Shown here: positions 45,400 through 59,210 of the stretch, in pieces
Numbering within the stretch: position 1 is the stretch's first letter
Layout of the letters: every line of letters begins with the position of its first letter
From: Lanius collurio
Taxonomy: Eukaryota; Chordata; Aves; Passeriformes; Laniidae
Length of the DNA stretch: 64,000 nucleotides
Assembly (NCBI GenBank): GCA_020086605.1
Contig: JACBWW010000052.1
Coordinates: 79,994 to 143,993, forward strand
Direction: 5' to 3'
Made by a program: the position numbers and the translations under genes
The notes under the pieces: model-generated
Seen by the model: only the letters and a program-made list of their open reading frames with translations
Told to the model about the DNA's origin: nothing
Database searches by the model: none

Positions 45400-45902
45400 T
45401 GGTACAGCACTTTGGTCCCAAGAAACTGTTGCAGCCTCACCTCAAGGCCTGTGTTCAGCTTTGGGCACCCCAATATAAGAAAGATCTAAATCTGTTTAAG
45501 AGAATCCAAAGGAAGGATGGAAAAATGGTGAAAGGCCTGGAGAGGAAGCCATATGGGGAACATCTGAGGACACTTGGTCTGTTCAGCCTGGAGGAGACTG
45601 AGCAGAGGCCTCACTGCAGTCAACAGCTTCCTCAAGAGGGGAAGATCACTTCTCTGTGGTGCCCAATGACAGGACGTGAGGGAACAGGTGGAGCTGTGTC
45701 AAGGGAGGTTTGGGTTGGATATTAAGAACAAGTTTTTCACCTAGAGGTGGTTTGGCATGGGAGCAGACTCCCTAAGGAAGTGGTCATAGCCCAAGGCTGC
45801 CAGAGTTCAAGAAGCATTTGGACAATGCTCTCAGGCATGTGGTGGGACTCTTGGGGCTATTCTGTGCAAGAACAGTAGCTGGACTTTGATGATTCTATGA
45901 TT
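45400..45902 (+). mobile_element. CR1 LINE 3' region, sense
   Basis: Old CR1 subfamily with TTCAGCTTTGGGCACCCCAA, CTGTTCAGCCTGGAGGAGAC, GGTTTGGGTTGGATATTAAG and AAGCATTTGGACAATGCTCT, ending GATGATTCTATGA. 5'-truncated and heavily mutated. Confidence 0.88.
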
Positions 45903-47689
45903 TGGTGTTTCCTTTCGATTAAAGTTGGTGGCTTTATGTAGTGCTTGTACTGGCATTTATGTTCGAATCACAAGTGTGTTTGAGGAGAAGGTGGTGGTGT
46001 GCTGGTGCACTGGGCTTGATGCTATACTGCAGAATGCTTGGGATGACATCTTCCACAGTGGAATTTAACTAGATAATGTTTTCTAGGAACACACCTGAAA
46101 CATGCTGCCCCCTTACAGGTGCCAACAGCATGTAACTGGAATAATTGTGATTGGAGATGAAGTTTAGTGAGGACTGGTGTAAATAGTTCTATTTTGCTTG
46201 TTGTCTCCATGTCTAATGCAGTTGTAGCTGCAGAGGTGGTGGGAGACCAGTGCCTTGTGTCTGTGACAGCTTGTAGCTGTTTGTCTAAGGTAGTGTATGT
46301 GCCACATTGTAGTCAGAAATGTATCAGTGCATGCTGAAAGAAAAAAAGTGAGTATCAAACTCCTTTGGAAATTTCCTTTTGGTGGGTTGGTTATTGTAAG
46401 GAGCTGCTGGCTCTCCTGTTTACCACTGTCACCTGTCTAACAAAGGCACTGGGTTCTCTGTCTCCATGGTGAGAACCTGTGGTTATACACCACTCTCCTT
46501 GTGCTAAGGCTGCAAATAAAGGGGATGGGGATATAAATAGTGTTTGCAAGGAGAGAAGTTCAGCTTGAAGAGAATGTTGTTTTTTGGTTATTTTCATCAC
46601 TCCCCTTTTGATGGGGGGGGAAATGGCATGCAGCCATTTGGAGGAGACCGATTGAAGCAATCTATATCTCTTACAAAGCACTTTGTGATTCCTTTATGTA
46701 TTTTATGAGCAAATTTCTATGAGGGCATGGTCACATCCACTGTTGTGAATGAAAGTGTGCTTAGCCGAGTGTCTGGGACCCAGGCTCCCCAAGCATCCCT
46801 TCTGAGCCTCAGGGGCTATTTGATTGTTGCTTAAAAGAGCAGTGCAATAGCAAGGAGTAATTTCCTGCTTTGGGGTAACTGTTGCATTCTCTTCTGGCTG
46901 CAAAATGGGTGTTTTAAGGATGTGGTTTGTGTGTTATGGTTGGATGTAGGCTATAGCTGGCCAAGTTCAATGCCTAACCTGCATCTGTGTTTATGGTTTT
47001 GGTTGGGTTTTTGGTTTTGTTTTTTTTTTTTTTTCCCTAGTTGATGGCTACTTAGAATCTAATGAAATTCAGAGAGATTATTACTCAAAACACATAGAGA
47101 AGGTAAAATTTCCTTGTGTGGTTTATTTTTGGTGAAGATACCAAACAGCTTCATAGATGTCAAAATGAAATGACCCCTGCTAAAAGGGGTAATGACTCCA
47201 GGGTGTAAATATGAAATGGGTGAAATCCAAGTCTGAAATGGCACTGCAGGCTCTTGAGGTAGGAGACTGTGTGCTTGTGTGTTGTGTATGCATATTAAAC
47301 ATAACTAATGCTAATTATGAATAGCTTATAGTGCCTGTCTGAGGAAAGAGTCAGATGGACAGGGCTCATTAATACCTCTGAATTTGTATTTGCTTGAGTA
47401 GAAAATGTGAGCTTGAGGTTGTCTTAGACTCCCTTCCATTTTAAGAAATAGTATATTAAATTATTCTGGCTAATATTATCCTAAAGTTTACCTCTAGAGT
47501 AACAGAATGAAAGGCGGAGTGTAGCTGCTTGGGCAATACTGAGACCTTACTTTATTTCCTTTGATTGTGTCTCTACAAGCAAATTTAGTATCAGCTCCCT
47601 GGCGTCAGGCGAAATCACAATAGTGACAGCGCAAGTGTAGGGTTGAACACTCCAGCTCTTGGTGGTAAACCCAACAAACAAAACCATCT

Positions 47690-48023
47690 TGCTGTGGCCC
47701 GAAGCAGGGGGAGAAATCACACCAATATGATGCATGTAACAAGCTCTGTTTATTGTTCTCCAGTATGGCCAATTATACAGTTTTTTGGTTCCGTGCACGC
47801 GATCACGCAACCCCCTATTGGTCTATCCCTAAAAGCACGCGCGCTGCATGCACCCTCAAGCTACTTTCTATTGGCTATATGTAAAAAGCGTAACTTCCCT
47901 GTTGGTCCCAGGTGTGTGTACTTCGTGTGCTATGTGACTTCCCTATTTCTCCTAGGTCCGTAAGCTGTGTGTCCCTTGGTCTAAAGCCTTTCATACTGTT
48001 TCAGGATCCCTAGGGCCCCAACA
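47690..48023 (-). mobile_element. Solo LTR, class II-like, family A (second copy)
   Basis: The 334-bp element is flanked by an exact 6-bp duplication CCATCT (47684-47689, 48024-48029). On the minus strand it starts TGTTGGGGCCCTAGG and ends GGCCACAGCA. It has several CCAAT boxes, a TGTATAATT TATA-like box and an AATAAA. It is homologous to 9-279 and antisense to APP. Confidence 0.9.
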
Positions 48024-48317
48024 CCATCTCTAGAAAATGATAATGTTACACAATTAGAAAAATAAATAGAACCCACCCTGATAGTTTTATATAGGTCAGT
48101 AAAGATTTCAAAGAACGTATCTGCGTTTTCGTGCTCTTTTGCTGAAAGTTGTGATGTTGATAAACTACTTCACTATCCAATACTATGCTGTTTAGTCTTC
48201 TTTATTAACACCTGAATTACTTTTCAGCTTTCATCTTTACTTCTTCATAAGAACAATACAATTAAGTTGAGCAGCAGAGTTCAGATGTTATGCTTGAGGT
48301 AATTCTTAATAATTTTT

Positions 48318-49086
48318 TGTAGTGGTTTTGTTCAGATCATCTCTTACTTACTTACTTTATCTCTGTGACATAAGAATTAGGAGAAAACAAAGCAGGCACA
48401 AACTTAAAAGACTCTAAGAAGTTTATTAGCAGACCTAAAAGAAGGAAACAAAAGTTAGAATCAGACTAATCCCTTAGAACACTTTTCCTCCTCTCACTTT
48501 TTCCACGCTGATAATGTAGAAACAACCCTTGAGATTTCAGTCAGTTTACCACCTTTATAATCTTTTCAGTTCACATAAAGAGATAGGAGTCTCTGAGTCT
48601 TTCTTGCTGACCTTATGGAGACATTCCCACTAGAGACAGCTCTCTTATGGGTTCAACATCACAGCAAAACAGCCGCCTGGGAGGTTTCTGCTTGCAGTGA
48701 AAAAGTCCCTAACCTCGAATCACCGCTTTTTCCCACAGCTGCTTTTCGAGGGTTTCTATTTGAGCTAACATGGGGTGTCAATTTAAGGTTGAGCCGTTCA
48801 GGAGCAAGGCCTTCTTTACTCATCTCTAGGAGCAATCTTCATCTCTAGGATCAGGGTTCATCTTCGCATTGACCCCTCTTGGTTCCTTGCTATGGTCGGT
48901 TCAATCAGTGGATCAGTCCAGAGAGCTTTCCCTGGCTCTGTCTATCTTAACATGTGATTCGCAGAGGCATGTCAAACTCCTAAGTGGCTTAAACCTTGCC
49001 AATAATCAAGCCAGACAATTGATTGGTTCTGATCAGAACTAGAAGGACTTTTGTGCAAAAAACCACTTCCGTGTCAAACCACGACA
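48318..49086 (-). mobile_element. Solo LTR, ERVL-like, family G
   Basis: On the minus strand it starts TGTCGTGGTTTGACACGG and ends AAAACCACTACA (769 bp). The flanks are TTTTT on both sides (48313-48317, 49087-49091), consistent with a 5-bp duplication but low-complexity. An antisense poly(A) signal (TTTATT at 48422) and TATA-like CTTTATAATC (near 48553) are present. Antisense to APP. Confidence 0.7.
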
Positions 49087-51894
49087 TTTTTTTATAAGAA
49101 ACACCCATTTATAATTAAATTAATATATGGTCGAATACTCAGATGATTTGCAGAAGGGCTAATGCTCTAGCAGAATGTATTTTAAAGAATTTTTACCAGG
49201 CTAATTTAAATGCTACTCATCTACTCCTATGTTTTTCTTAAACTAACAGTCTGTTAAGAATTTCCAGCTGTCTATTATTTATTCTTTCAGATTTTCTTAA
49301 TTAAAATAATAATTAAGAAATAAAACTATCATCGTATCTGTAATTTCAAAAAGTTTTAGTGAGTAGCTCATGGCCCTTTATTAGAAGTGTTTTTTAGTGT
49401 CACAGAAAACTGCTACAATCTTACAAAGAGGTTTGGACAGAACTACAATGTATCTTTCAGCCACTGCTGTAGGTATTTCCCAATGTGATTCTTGGAAGTG
49501 CAAAAATAATCAAGGTATGCAATGCAAGAACAGGAAACCATAGTCAGTTATTGTCATCTAGGTAATAGTCCCAGTTTGATGTTTCACTGGTATGCTCATT
49601 TTTTTCTTGATTACCTGGAGAGTGTCACTTTTTAGTCTGCTTGGAATAAGGAATAAATGTGTACTGGGTGGGATGCTGTTCTCTCAATGTAGAGTATTTC
49701 TGTGCTAATTATCTATTGAGTCAATCAATGGAATATATTTTAAAACAGTGAAATTAAATGAATGCCAGTTGCAGATGTAGTCCTGCAGGTGGAATAAATA
49801 ACCAGGTATAAATGAAGCAAATACTATGTTGACTATGCATTTTACATATCTTGAAGCTGAATGTACTTAAAGAAGCAGTCAGTGTGTACAGTACATGCGC
49901 ATTTCTAGCCACTGCAGCACTGATTGACAGCGTGTCTTCCCCAGTCATTGTTATTGCTGGAAGAGGTATTCTGTCTTACCTGTAATGGCAAGTAGATCAG
50001 GCTGACACAGATGTGACTAGACGGGGCTCTGCTGCCTGTCAGGGCCTTAGAAGCAAGAAGAGGTTGGAGCTGTAAGGGTATGAAGAGGAACAGCTGGATA
50101 AGGCAGCTCATGTGTGAACAGCAGGCGCTTTTCTTTTGCAGACAGCAAGCAGTGTTTTCAGAAGTGTAATAAGCTTTCATGGATAGCACTATTGTCACCA
50201 AAGCATTATGTGTGACTTTCAGATGTTTGCTGGCATTGGTGTTCCAGTGTTAGGTTGGCAGCAGAGAGGAAATGCATGGAGGTAGCTGACAAAAACCCTA
50301 AATTTTGAGTTGCTACTCTCAAATGAGAATGAAAGGAAAAGTAAAAGGTTCTGCCCATCTTGGAGGGAGATGTCTTAACTCTGACTCTGAAAGCTAGACA
50401 ACTGGCCTTGGTCTGAGGCTGGTTGTCTAGAGGGTGATCTTTGGTCTCCACAAGTTCATAGAAGCAGAAAATGTGTAAACCCAAGTTCATGTAGTCACTG
50501 TAGTATGAGTAGTGCAAAATTATTAAGGTTTACTATTGATAAGCAGTGATGCATTATTGCAGGGATGAAGAGAGTAAGGCATGGGCTTTACGCAGTAGTT
50601 GTGATAGGTTTATATGTGTGTCCTTCTGCTATCTGCCACAATTAGGTTTGAATAGCCTTGTGAAACCTAGGCTAAGGTTGCTTGTGAGCAGGATACAGAA
50701 AATAAAGATATGAAATTTGATGACAGAGAAAATGTTTGACTGTGACAGCAGGACTCCTAAAAACCTACATATACTGGAATCTCAGCACTCTGACATAAAA
50801 ACGCTTCCTATTTGTATTACATTTTAGACTTTACTGTGTCACTTGAGACTATTTGCTTGCAGCTTCAGAACTTGTGATTTATTGAGAATATCACTTTAAA
50901 GTAACATCAACTGAGGCAAATACCATCAATCATGTGCTCTGATGGACACAGGTCTGGAGGCAGGGCAGGGTGTGTGGTCCCAGTCTGGTGTGGTGCAGTT
51001 TCAGAGCTTCAGAGCTCTGCTGCTTGAGGAATGAAGACCATCATATGCAGGCCATCTGTGATGATAGAGACTACAGGTGGCTAGTTCTGGGGTGTGGGAT
51101 AAATAAGCATGGCAGCTTTTCAGTCAAAGGAGAATCCTGCCAGCCTGGGAGTCATCCTTTTTTCCTGCACTTCTACTGCCCCAAGTTCTTCTTGAAATAG
51201 AAGAAAACTGCCCTGAAAATACAGCATTGTTGTGTGTAAGATTGTATGCTGTGCTTAAGCTTAGGAGTATAGATGGTTTTAAGTTTTGAGGTTTTAACTA
51301 GCCAATACTTGAAGAGTGATCACTACTGATAATTCTGTTCTTCTGCCATAACTGAAGTTAAAATGAATATAAATGAGAAGTACTGGGAGCCATTTGAATT
51401 TTTCTGCCTAGAAGGCACTCAGAAGAATTGTTTTAGAGGTGGATGGTGTTTCATGTGGCTGCTTGGCCTTTATGGATTATCCTTCTCGAAAAAAAAAATC
51501 AGTTATTGTTACTGTATCCTTACAGTTTCTGCTGAATTAGGATAAAAATAAAGTGCTGGAATTGTGTTTATAGTCAGGAATAGTAATAAAAAGAGCGGCC
51601 CAAATCAGGCTTTTTTTGTCACTGACTTCACTTTCAGTGCTGTATTAAAAACCCACAGTGTACTTGTTTTCAGTTATTTTCATTCAGCGTTGCAAATGGA
51701 CAAGAAGGGAAAGAGGTTTCTTGTTTATTATATTATGCATTTTCATGTGTGCTTGCTAACGGTTCCCACAGAAATGCCTCACTTCCCAGGTGCCCTCACA
51801 TGACAGGGACGAGGTTCTGTGAGGGCAGCTGAACAATGGGGGTGATAGTTCATCTAGCATGGAGGTGTTGCTGAGGTGGAGTTAGCCCATGCTC

Positions 51895-52699
51895 TGTGTC
51901 AAAATTGGTTCCATAAAGGAAAAGAGATGGGTTGATCCTCGAAATGGAGGAACAGGCTGTCCCAATGTGCTGGAAGATGAGCAGGTGGGGAAGAAGATCG
52001 ACCAGGTTGAACAGAAAAGCTGTAACTCAGGGGGAAAGGATAAGAATTTAAGACCTTTGGAAAAAGGGGAGGATAACTCAGAAGGACTGCAAGGATATTA
52101 TGATGTTATGCAGGAAGAAAATTAGAAGGGACATAGCCCAACTAGAACTTAATCTGACTACTACCATAAAGACAATAAAAAATATTTTTATAAATACACT
52201 AACAAGAAAATCAGGGCTACAGAGAATCTCCGTCCTTTATTGGATGCACAGGGAAACATGATGACAAAGGATGAGAAAAGGCTGAGGTACTTAATGCCTT
52301 CTTTACCTCATTCTTTAATAGTAAGACTCATTGTTCCCTGAGTACCCAGCTCCCGGAGCTAGAAGATTGGGATGGGGAGCAGAAGGAAGCCTTGTAATCC
52401 AAGGGGAAATGGTCAGTGATCTGCTAAATGCCTTAGACATACACAACTATGGCACCAGATGGGATGCAGGGGAGGATCAAAGGAGACCTTAACACTCTGC
52501 CTGACAGGAGGTTGTAGCCAGGTGGAGTTGATCTCATGTCCCAGGTAACAAGCATGGGACAAGAGGAAATGGCGTCAAGGTGCACCAGGGGATGTTTAGA
52601 TTGGATGCAGGGAAAATTTTTTGGCTGAAAGGGCTGACAGGCACTGGAACAGACTGTCCAGGGCAGTGGGAGGCACCATCCCTGGAGGGATTTAAAAGA
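51895..52699 (+). mobile_element. CR1 LINE with degraded ORF2 and 3' part, left piece
   Basis: GAAAATTAGAAGGGACATAG, AGAGAATCTCCGTCCTTTAT and TGAGGTACTTAATGCCTTCT are the CR1 ORF2 region. The 3' UTR follows (GAGGAAATGGCGTCAAGG, CACTGGAACAGACTGTCC). A large internal deletion joins ORF2 to the tail near 52460-52475 (GATGGGATGCAGGGGAGG). The last part resumes at 53088. Confidence 0.85.
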
Positions 52700-53087
52700 T
52701 CTTTTATTGTGGTTAGGAATGATATTCCCCAATTTAGTGCTTCTGTCAAGACTCTCCCAAACTAGACACAGCTCACTGGCTTCTCACCTCCACCTTCCCC
52801 CCTCCTTCTTGTTCCGGGGTGGACCTGAGAATTAGAGGCACACAAAAGAGAAAATCATGGGTTGAGATAAGAGCAATTTACTGGAAAGAACAATGAGATG
52901 AGAAATATAAATAGTAACAGCAACAATATTTGTAACAAAAGGTATAAGATAAATTATTTACATGGAAAGTGAAACAGTACCATACTGCTGCCACAGTGTG
53001 AGATGATATCAAATAACAGTAGTCTGGCCGTGCCCTCTTCCTGGCTGCGGTAAAAAATAAACCCTGTTCTGACTGAAACTAGAGCAC
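52700..53087 (-). mobile_element. LTR-like insertion inside the CR1, probably antisense ERVL-type
   Basis: About 390 bases separate two halves of one CR1. The stretch (AAATCATGGGTTGAGATAAG, GAAAGTGAAACAGTACCATA, GGTAAAAAATAAACCCTGTT) resembles avian ERVL-type LTR sequence read antisense. Exact termini and duplication are not clear; AAACTAGA occurs near both ends (52759 and 53078). Confidence 0.5.
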
Positions 53088-53205
53088 GTGTGAAATGTGG
53101 CACTTAAGGGCCATCTTCAGTGGTAGATTTGGCAGTGCTGGAGGACTTGTTGGATCTGATGATTTTGAAGGACTTTTCCAACCTAAATGATTTTGAGATT
53201 CTCTG
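53088..53205 (+). mobile_element. CR1 LINE tail, right piece
   Basis: AAATGTGGCACTTAAGGGCC through TTTGGCAGTGCTGG to GGACTTTTCCAACCTAAATG is the CR1 3' end, continuing the copy that stops near 52699. Confidence 0.85.
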
Positions 53206-56200
53206 AGCACTTACATCTTATGCCAGTATGTTAAGGGATGATGCCACAGCCAGTTAGTTCTATTACTATCTGGAAACCTGTCCTTAGATTAATTGGGTGG
53301 ATTTAATTGATTTTCCACACATCCTCTCTTCCATAGCAAAATAAGCTTTGAGTCTGCATATAAACCAATGTATACTTTTTTTCTTCTATATATTGTCCTC
53401 ATTGCCCATTGATGACAATTAGACCATGGCTGTATGTCATTGTTGCTAACAAACAGGTTTTGCACAGACTCCTGTAATGTGTTGCTGTGCTGGGGCTGTT
53501 CAGTGTCATGTACTGCCAACTTGGGTGCTCATGGATTCCTCTTAATCAATTCGGCCTCAATGTGACCCAAATAAAGTGTTGCCCTCTATGATCTTGTTAC
53601 CTTCACACCCTGTAGTTTACACTGAGTATTTTGATGCTTGCCTGACCACACACAAGTTTATTTTCTGATTTTTGTAATTTGTGATAAACTGGATGGAGAA
53701 TTAGAAAAAGGTTTAACATTTCTGATAAAAAATAAAACCCTAGGTGATCCATATGCATATGTACTTCATCTATGTTTAATTTATATTTGTGTGGTAGTTC
53801 AGAATTGTTTGTCTTGGCCCTTATGCTGGTGGAAGGAAGGCCGGGCTCTCAGCCTGGATTGGTGGCCGAGTTTATCCCTGTATTGACATTTAGAAGCGGG
53901 CAGTCCTTGGGATGCTTTACTTATCTACATTGATTTTCAAAACAAGAAATCAACAGAACGTCCTCTTGGTGCTGGTCTTACAAGTTTCTTGGTTGATAAG
54001 TGGTATCTGTAGCTTTGGTGGTAACTGGTTTCACAGGGAAACATCATTCTGCTTGGGGGAAATGAGGGGTGCTCCTCACCAGTGCATTGATCTGGTTAGG
54101 TGAGGAGCATTTCATGTTTCACCTGTGGGTCTTTGTGGGACACTCTCCTGAATTTACTATTAGTTTTGTTTGTGAGGAAATAAATCTCCATTTTACTATT
54201 TAAATTGTGTCCTTGGAAAACTGGCTAGAGGTTTGTATTTCCCTGTGGATTTAATTGGTGTATGAGATAGAATTGTCATTGCTGTGCCATTGTATACACA
54301 ATATACAGTACTGCAGTCTTGTTTGTGCAGAAAAAGGTACAAGGTTCCTTTTTGTTTACTTCTTTTCAGTTGCTCAGAATTCAGAGCTATATTTTGTAGA
54401 CAGCCTAGGTACTGATTTTTATAAGGAGTCATACTGCTTTGCATTCTTTCATTTGGTTTTGTGTTCCTTGAAACTTGGTAGGCATTTACATTGCAGCTGT
54501 CTTTGCAAATGGTTTCCAAAACTGAATGCTATTTTGCATTGACAAGTAGCAAATGCTTTCTGTAATGCTTTAATCTTATATTTCCACCTTTCAAGTGTCA
54601 GCAGAACTGTCTGGGTAAGGCTTGCAGGAGGTGTGGGCTAAAAGGTGAAAAAAGTGGGAGTCCTTCCCCTCCTTTGGCATCCCCTCATTCTTGTCCCCCC
54701 TTCCTTACTGAATTTGTTCTCTGAGAAGAGCCAGAATTGGTTTCTTCTGAAGGGAGCTATTGTTGTCGGGTGTATTTCTGTTACAGCTTGTCCCATTTTA
54801 CTAATGTCAAGGAAAGAAATGTCCTGTTGTGGTAGAAGGCTCTGCTTTCCATTCCTTGTGAGCTGTCCTTGGCGAAGAAAGAGGAAGTGTTTGTTACCTT
54901 GCTTTTGCCCTTGCGCATTTTTTTACACAATAATGTGTAAAAAATGAGTTGCCTGTGCAGGCTCAGAATGAAAACATCAGGCATGTAACACTGAGCCCTT
55001 CCAAGAATAAATGCCTGAGTATTTTTGTATTGTGCTGGAGATCTAGGATTCATGAGACTGAATAGCAGCTGAGACAATGCAGGTTTTGTAGCCATGTGCT
55101 CTTTTCAGTAGGTTAAAGAATGAGGGAAGGAGTGCTTAAATGGTGGTCTGAAGAAGGTATTTGGTTATCAGAGTTGATTTGGGGTGATTGCTTTTCTAAT
55201 AATTTGCTATTTACTCTCAAGTGAGTTTCTCATCAACTTTTAGAAAAAATAAATTGCATCATAACATTGATTATTTTTTCTGAGAGACTTTGTAAGCAGT
55301 TTAATATACGGATAGCACAATAATAATATCTCCATATCCCCAAACAGAGATTTACAGAAGTTTTGGGTTTTTTTTCAGATTTTTCAGTCCTTAAAATATC
55401 TGCCTTGGTCAGTGATGTGTTTGGAGTGAAGTGACGCCAATGTTGGCTAAAGGCTCTGATTATTTTTAACAAACTTGCTACCTGACTGTAGAAAGCAAAG
55501 TAATGTACTTTGTCAAATGTTATTTCACAGTAGAGTGTTAATGCAGGGTGACTGCCTTGCTGCATGTCCCAGGGATGTCCCTCCTGGGAGGGAGAGTGGA
55601 GAGAGCATGGCAATGTTCCATGACTCTGCAGTGACCCTGACACTTTGTGCTATTAGGACGTCTAAAAATGACTACCTAATTTTTCTAGTAAAAGATAATA
55701 TTGTCTTGAGGGAGCAGAAAGGACATCCCTGTGGAGAATCTCACTGTAGCAGCGTTTTTAGGTCTGTCCACTTTACAGCTCTGACCCAGATTTTCAGCAT
55801 ACTTTGATAACACTCAAACATGATTTAAACTCTTGCAGCTCTTTAATTCAGTCTACTCTTCAGTGGCAGTGATGGCTTTTCAATGGAGTTGTTTGGACAT
55901 CTCTTTAAAAAGTCTCTTTTGTTTCTGTCAATGCAAAAGTACTTGGTCAGAGACCTGAATGGTCTTGCACCTAGAAAAGAAACTCCATGGTGGTTTTGAC
56001 AGTCTGTTGTAGCTGCATGTGAAACCGTCTTTGTATTGCTGTCCTGTACCTTGTAATAAGCCCTAGTGCAGGAGATAAACCAGTTTTTTAGTGCTTCAGG
56101 TGTTGCTGGTTGTATACTCACGTGTCTGTTGTGTGTGGATTTATAGGGTTTGTTTATTCAGGCTAATTCTGTTTGACAGATTTTAATAAAAAGTTTTGAA

Positions 56201-58559
56201 TCACAAGTGAATCATAGCTCATTTCTCAGAAAGTTCCCTGAGCTAGAGACAGAATGTAGTATCTGTGTGAGGAAGAGAGTTTTGCAAGTCCTGTGAGAAC
56301 AAGCAAAAAAGGTCTGATGACATGACCACCCTGAAACCTTGCAAGCACCAGAAAAAAATATTTTCAAATCTCTTACTTGGAAAGGCTAACTGATATCTTG
56401 ACATTAGAAATAAAAAAAAAAAAAAATTAAAATCTGCATTTAATTTATTTTTCTCTATGATGTGGGAAGAAATATATGTCGTAGACTCTAAACTTGTCAG
56501 GCAAACATATTCTGAAGATTTACTGAGATGGTGAAAAACACGGGTATTGAATCTAATTCACTGTGAATGTGGAAGAAAAACAGTAATTATGTTTTTCCTG
56601 TTAAAAACTGAGGAAACGTTGTAGAAGTACTAAAATTCTCTCAGTAGTTTGCATTTATAAATCAGTACGATGAACAGGTGTTTGCCAAAGTCATGAGATG
56701 GTTAGAGGAATAAAAATGCCTTTGTGACAATTTACCAGTACTATTTAGGAGCCTGGGATACGCTCATTGTTAGTATAGATTTGATACTTATTTTCTACTT
56801 TTATGTAGCAAAGGAAAATTAAAGTGTGTCTGAAACTAAGTATGTGTGCTTCTGATTGTACCCTTTGTTGTCTTGAAACAGCTTCAGCTGTCCTCATGTT
56901 TCTACAATGCAAGTAAAAACAGTGCTAGTGTTAATGGATGATATTCCCTATTATGATGATGAAAGGAAGAACCATATAATGTACACTGGCTTACTGCAGA
57001 GGGTGAGGATGAAAGAGCATATGACCCTGTCAGCAAAAGGGATGTTGCCAGCTGGAATGAATTGGAGAACTCTTTAAAGTACTCAGTTTTCAAAATGTGT
57101 TTGTGGTTGTAGGTGATTTGCTGATATGGAAGCATACCATTAGTAAAGTCCCCTTGGTATGTGTGTACATACTGTGAATGTAATACTAGGAATTGCTTTG
57201 TTTTGAGTAAATCCTCAGTTTGGGGTCATGCATTGGAGTGTGGGGTGCCTCACCACTGTGGACTGAGTGTGATAAGGAACACCTACCTTGGCTAAGCCTA
57301 GACTGGGCACCGGTAAGGGAAGTGCCATGTTTTCTGCTGAGGTTTTCCAGGGCCGCTGGAGCTGGACACTGTGCCACTGCTGCTGAGCTGTTTTAAGCTG
57401 AACCCTCTTGACATCTTGACAAATGCTGGGAACTGTGACCACGTTCCTGAGCTTGTGGACGGGAAGGGGGGAGCTGGGGGAAGACTGCTTATAGCTTGCT
57501 GAGAGGTCTGTCTCTTGCTGGAAGGTGGTGGTTGCCAGCTGGAAGGAGGACTGTAAGCTCCAGTGCAGATCTCTGACTTTTTCACCTATCTTGGTTTAAA
57601 AGCACTCTTTCTTGGTGTCATTCTGTATGAAGTTAGTGCTTGAGGTGGTCTCAAGGCTCATATGAAGATGGAGTCTTCCCTACTTGGACTTTTCAGCTCT
57701 GTGTTGTATGTTCAGGTCATCTTTTTACTATTTTATTACTTTTGCTGTGCCATGCTCAAGGAATCCTGCCAAAGGTATTGTGGCTGCTAAGCATGGCTGC
57801 TGCTGCTTTCAGCAGCAGAACAGGGTTGGAAATAGAAGGAGAACATGAAGGGCGTTTTCTGAAGGTGGGAATAGGAAGGCAGGTGTAGGTTGCCTTGGAT
57901 TACCTTAACTTGTACATGGAATAAGAGCAGGGTATTAAGGCAATTCCTGATGTCAGCTGTAGTTGGCACTATGTTTTCAGTGGTACCGTTTCTTTCAATC
58001 TCTCAGCACAACAAGTGAAGTGAAGCCATGTTGTGTAAGACATCTTGGGTTTTAAGGTTTTTTTGCCCTGAGTGGGAAAACGAATGTGTGCAACTTTCAG
58101 AGAGCATATTCTTTCAGAAGAGAAAGAAACCACCATAGAAGAGGCTTTGTGGCAACTTGGTGCAAGCTTTGCCAGTGTGGGTTGTAAGCACTTTTTAATA
58201 TCTGCAGATAAATCTGCATGGAGCTTTGGAGGAGAAATAAACTGTTGTGTTGCTGCTCTGTAGTGTTTGGATTGTGGGCAGCTTGTGTAGAGTTTGTGCT
58301 CTACATTTAGTACTCTGGTCAAATTCCCTGTCAGGGTTCAGCATCCTTGCTTGTAGTCCTTGGATGTTGCATCAAGTGAAATAAAATACATGTTATTTCT
58401 GCTTTCACTGCACACTGTTAATAGGAGAAGAGTTCACGAAGGATGTCTGGACTTCAGGCAGCTCTCCAAAAAGCTGAAAAATTAGAGCAGGGAGTGGGTA
58501 TTACAGAGCCTTCCCTATGGCTGTCAGCCACAGCTTGTAGACATACCTGAAGCCACTTT

Positions 58560-59210
58560 CTGTTCAAGTTACAAAACATTATATACTTTTCTTTGCTGAG
58601 TATCTTAGCACAAGACAACTTATAAGCACCATACATAATACCTTTACATTTGCCTATAGCCTATCATAGCTACTACCATTGCCATATTATAGTCATTATT
58701 ATCCAATCACAGGACTAAGTATGTTACAATACAAGCTTACAGTGGAACATTCTCATACTTTGCTTCTACCTGCTGCATCAACATTTCTTGTTTGCCTGTG
58801 ATAACTCTCTTTTTGGTAAAAACATGTTCTCTATTTACTTATGCTCTTCTTGAGACTTATTTACTTGGTGAAAAACATGTATTTTGTTTGTAGTCACATA
58901 CCTTTGCTCTAGTCCTTCCAACTCATCTCCAACCTTTGCCTTCTCAGTTATTCAGTGATTACTGGTTCAGCAAAACATCTTTTATTCTATAGCAAAACTG
59001 GCTTTCATTTCTATCTCATCCTCAGTTTCTACATTCAGCGATCTTTCTGCCAAGCCTACATACCTGTGAAACCTTCTTACCAAATTTTCACTCTCCCCAA
59101 CACACTGTGACCTAGCTAGTCTTAAATAAAAGTTGACACCCATTGTTTCTCTATTAGTGTATGGAAGTAAGATTTCCTTGTTCTCCCTGTGCAAGGTGTC
59201 ATTAGTGTTC
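58560..59210. other. Compositionally distinct block, possible unclassified repeat
   Basis: The + strand here is rich in C, A and T and poor in G, unlike the T/G-rich intron around it. It contains a CCAAT box (TATCCAATCACAGG near 58701) and AATAAAAG near 59126, so it might be an LTR. No termini or duplication could be found. Confidence 0.3.
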
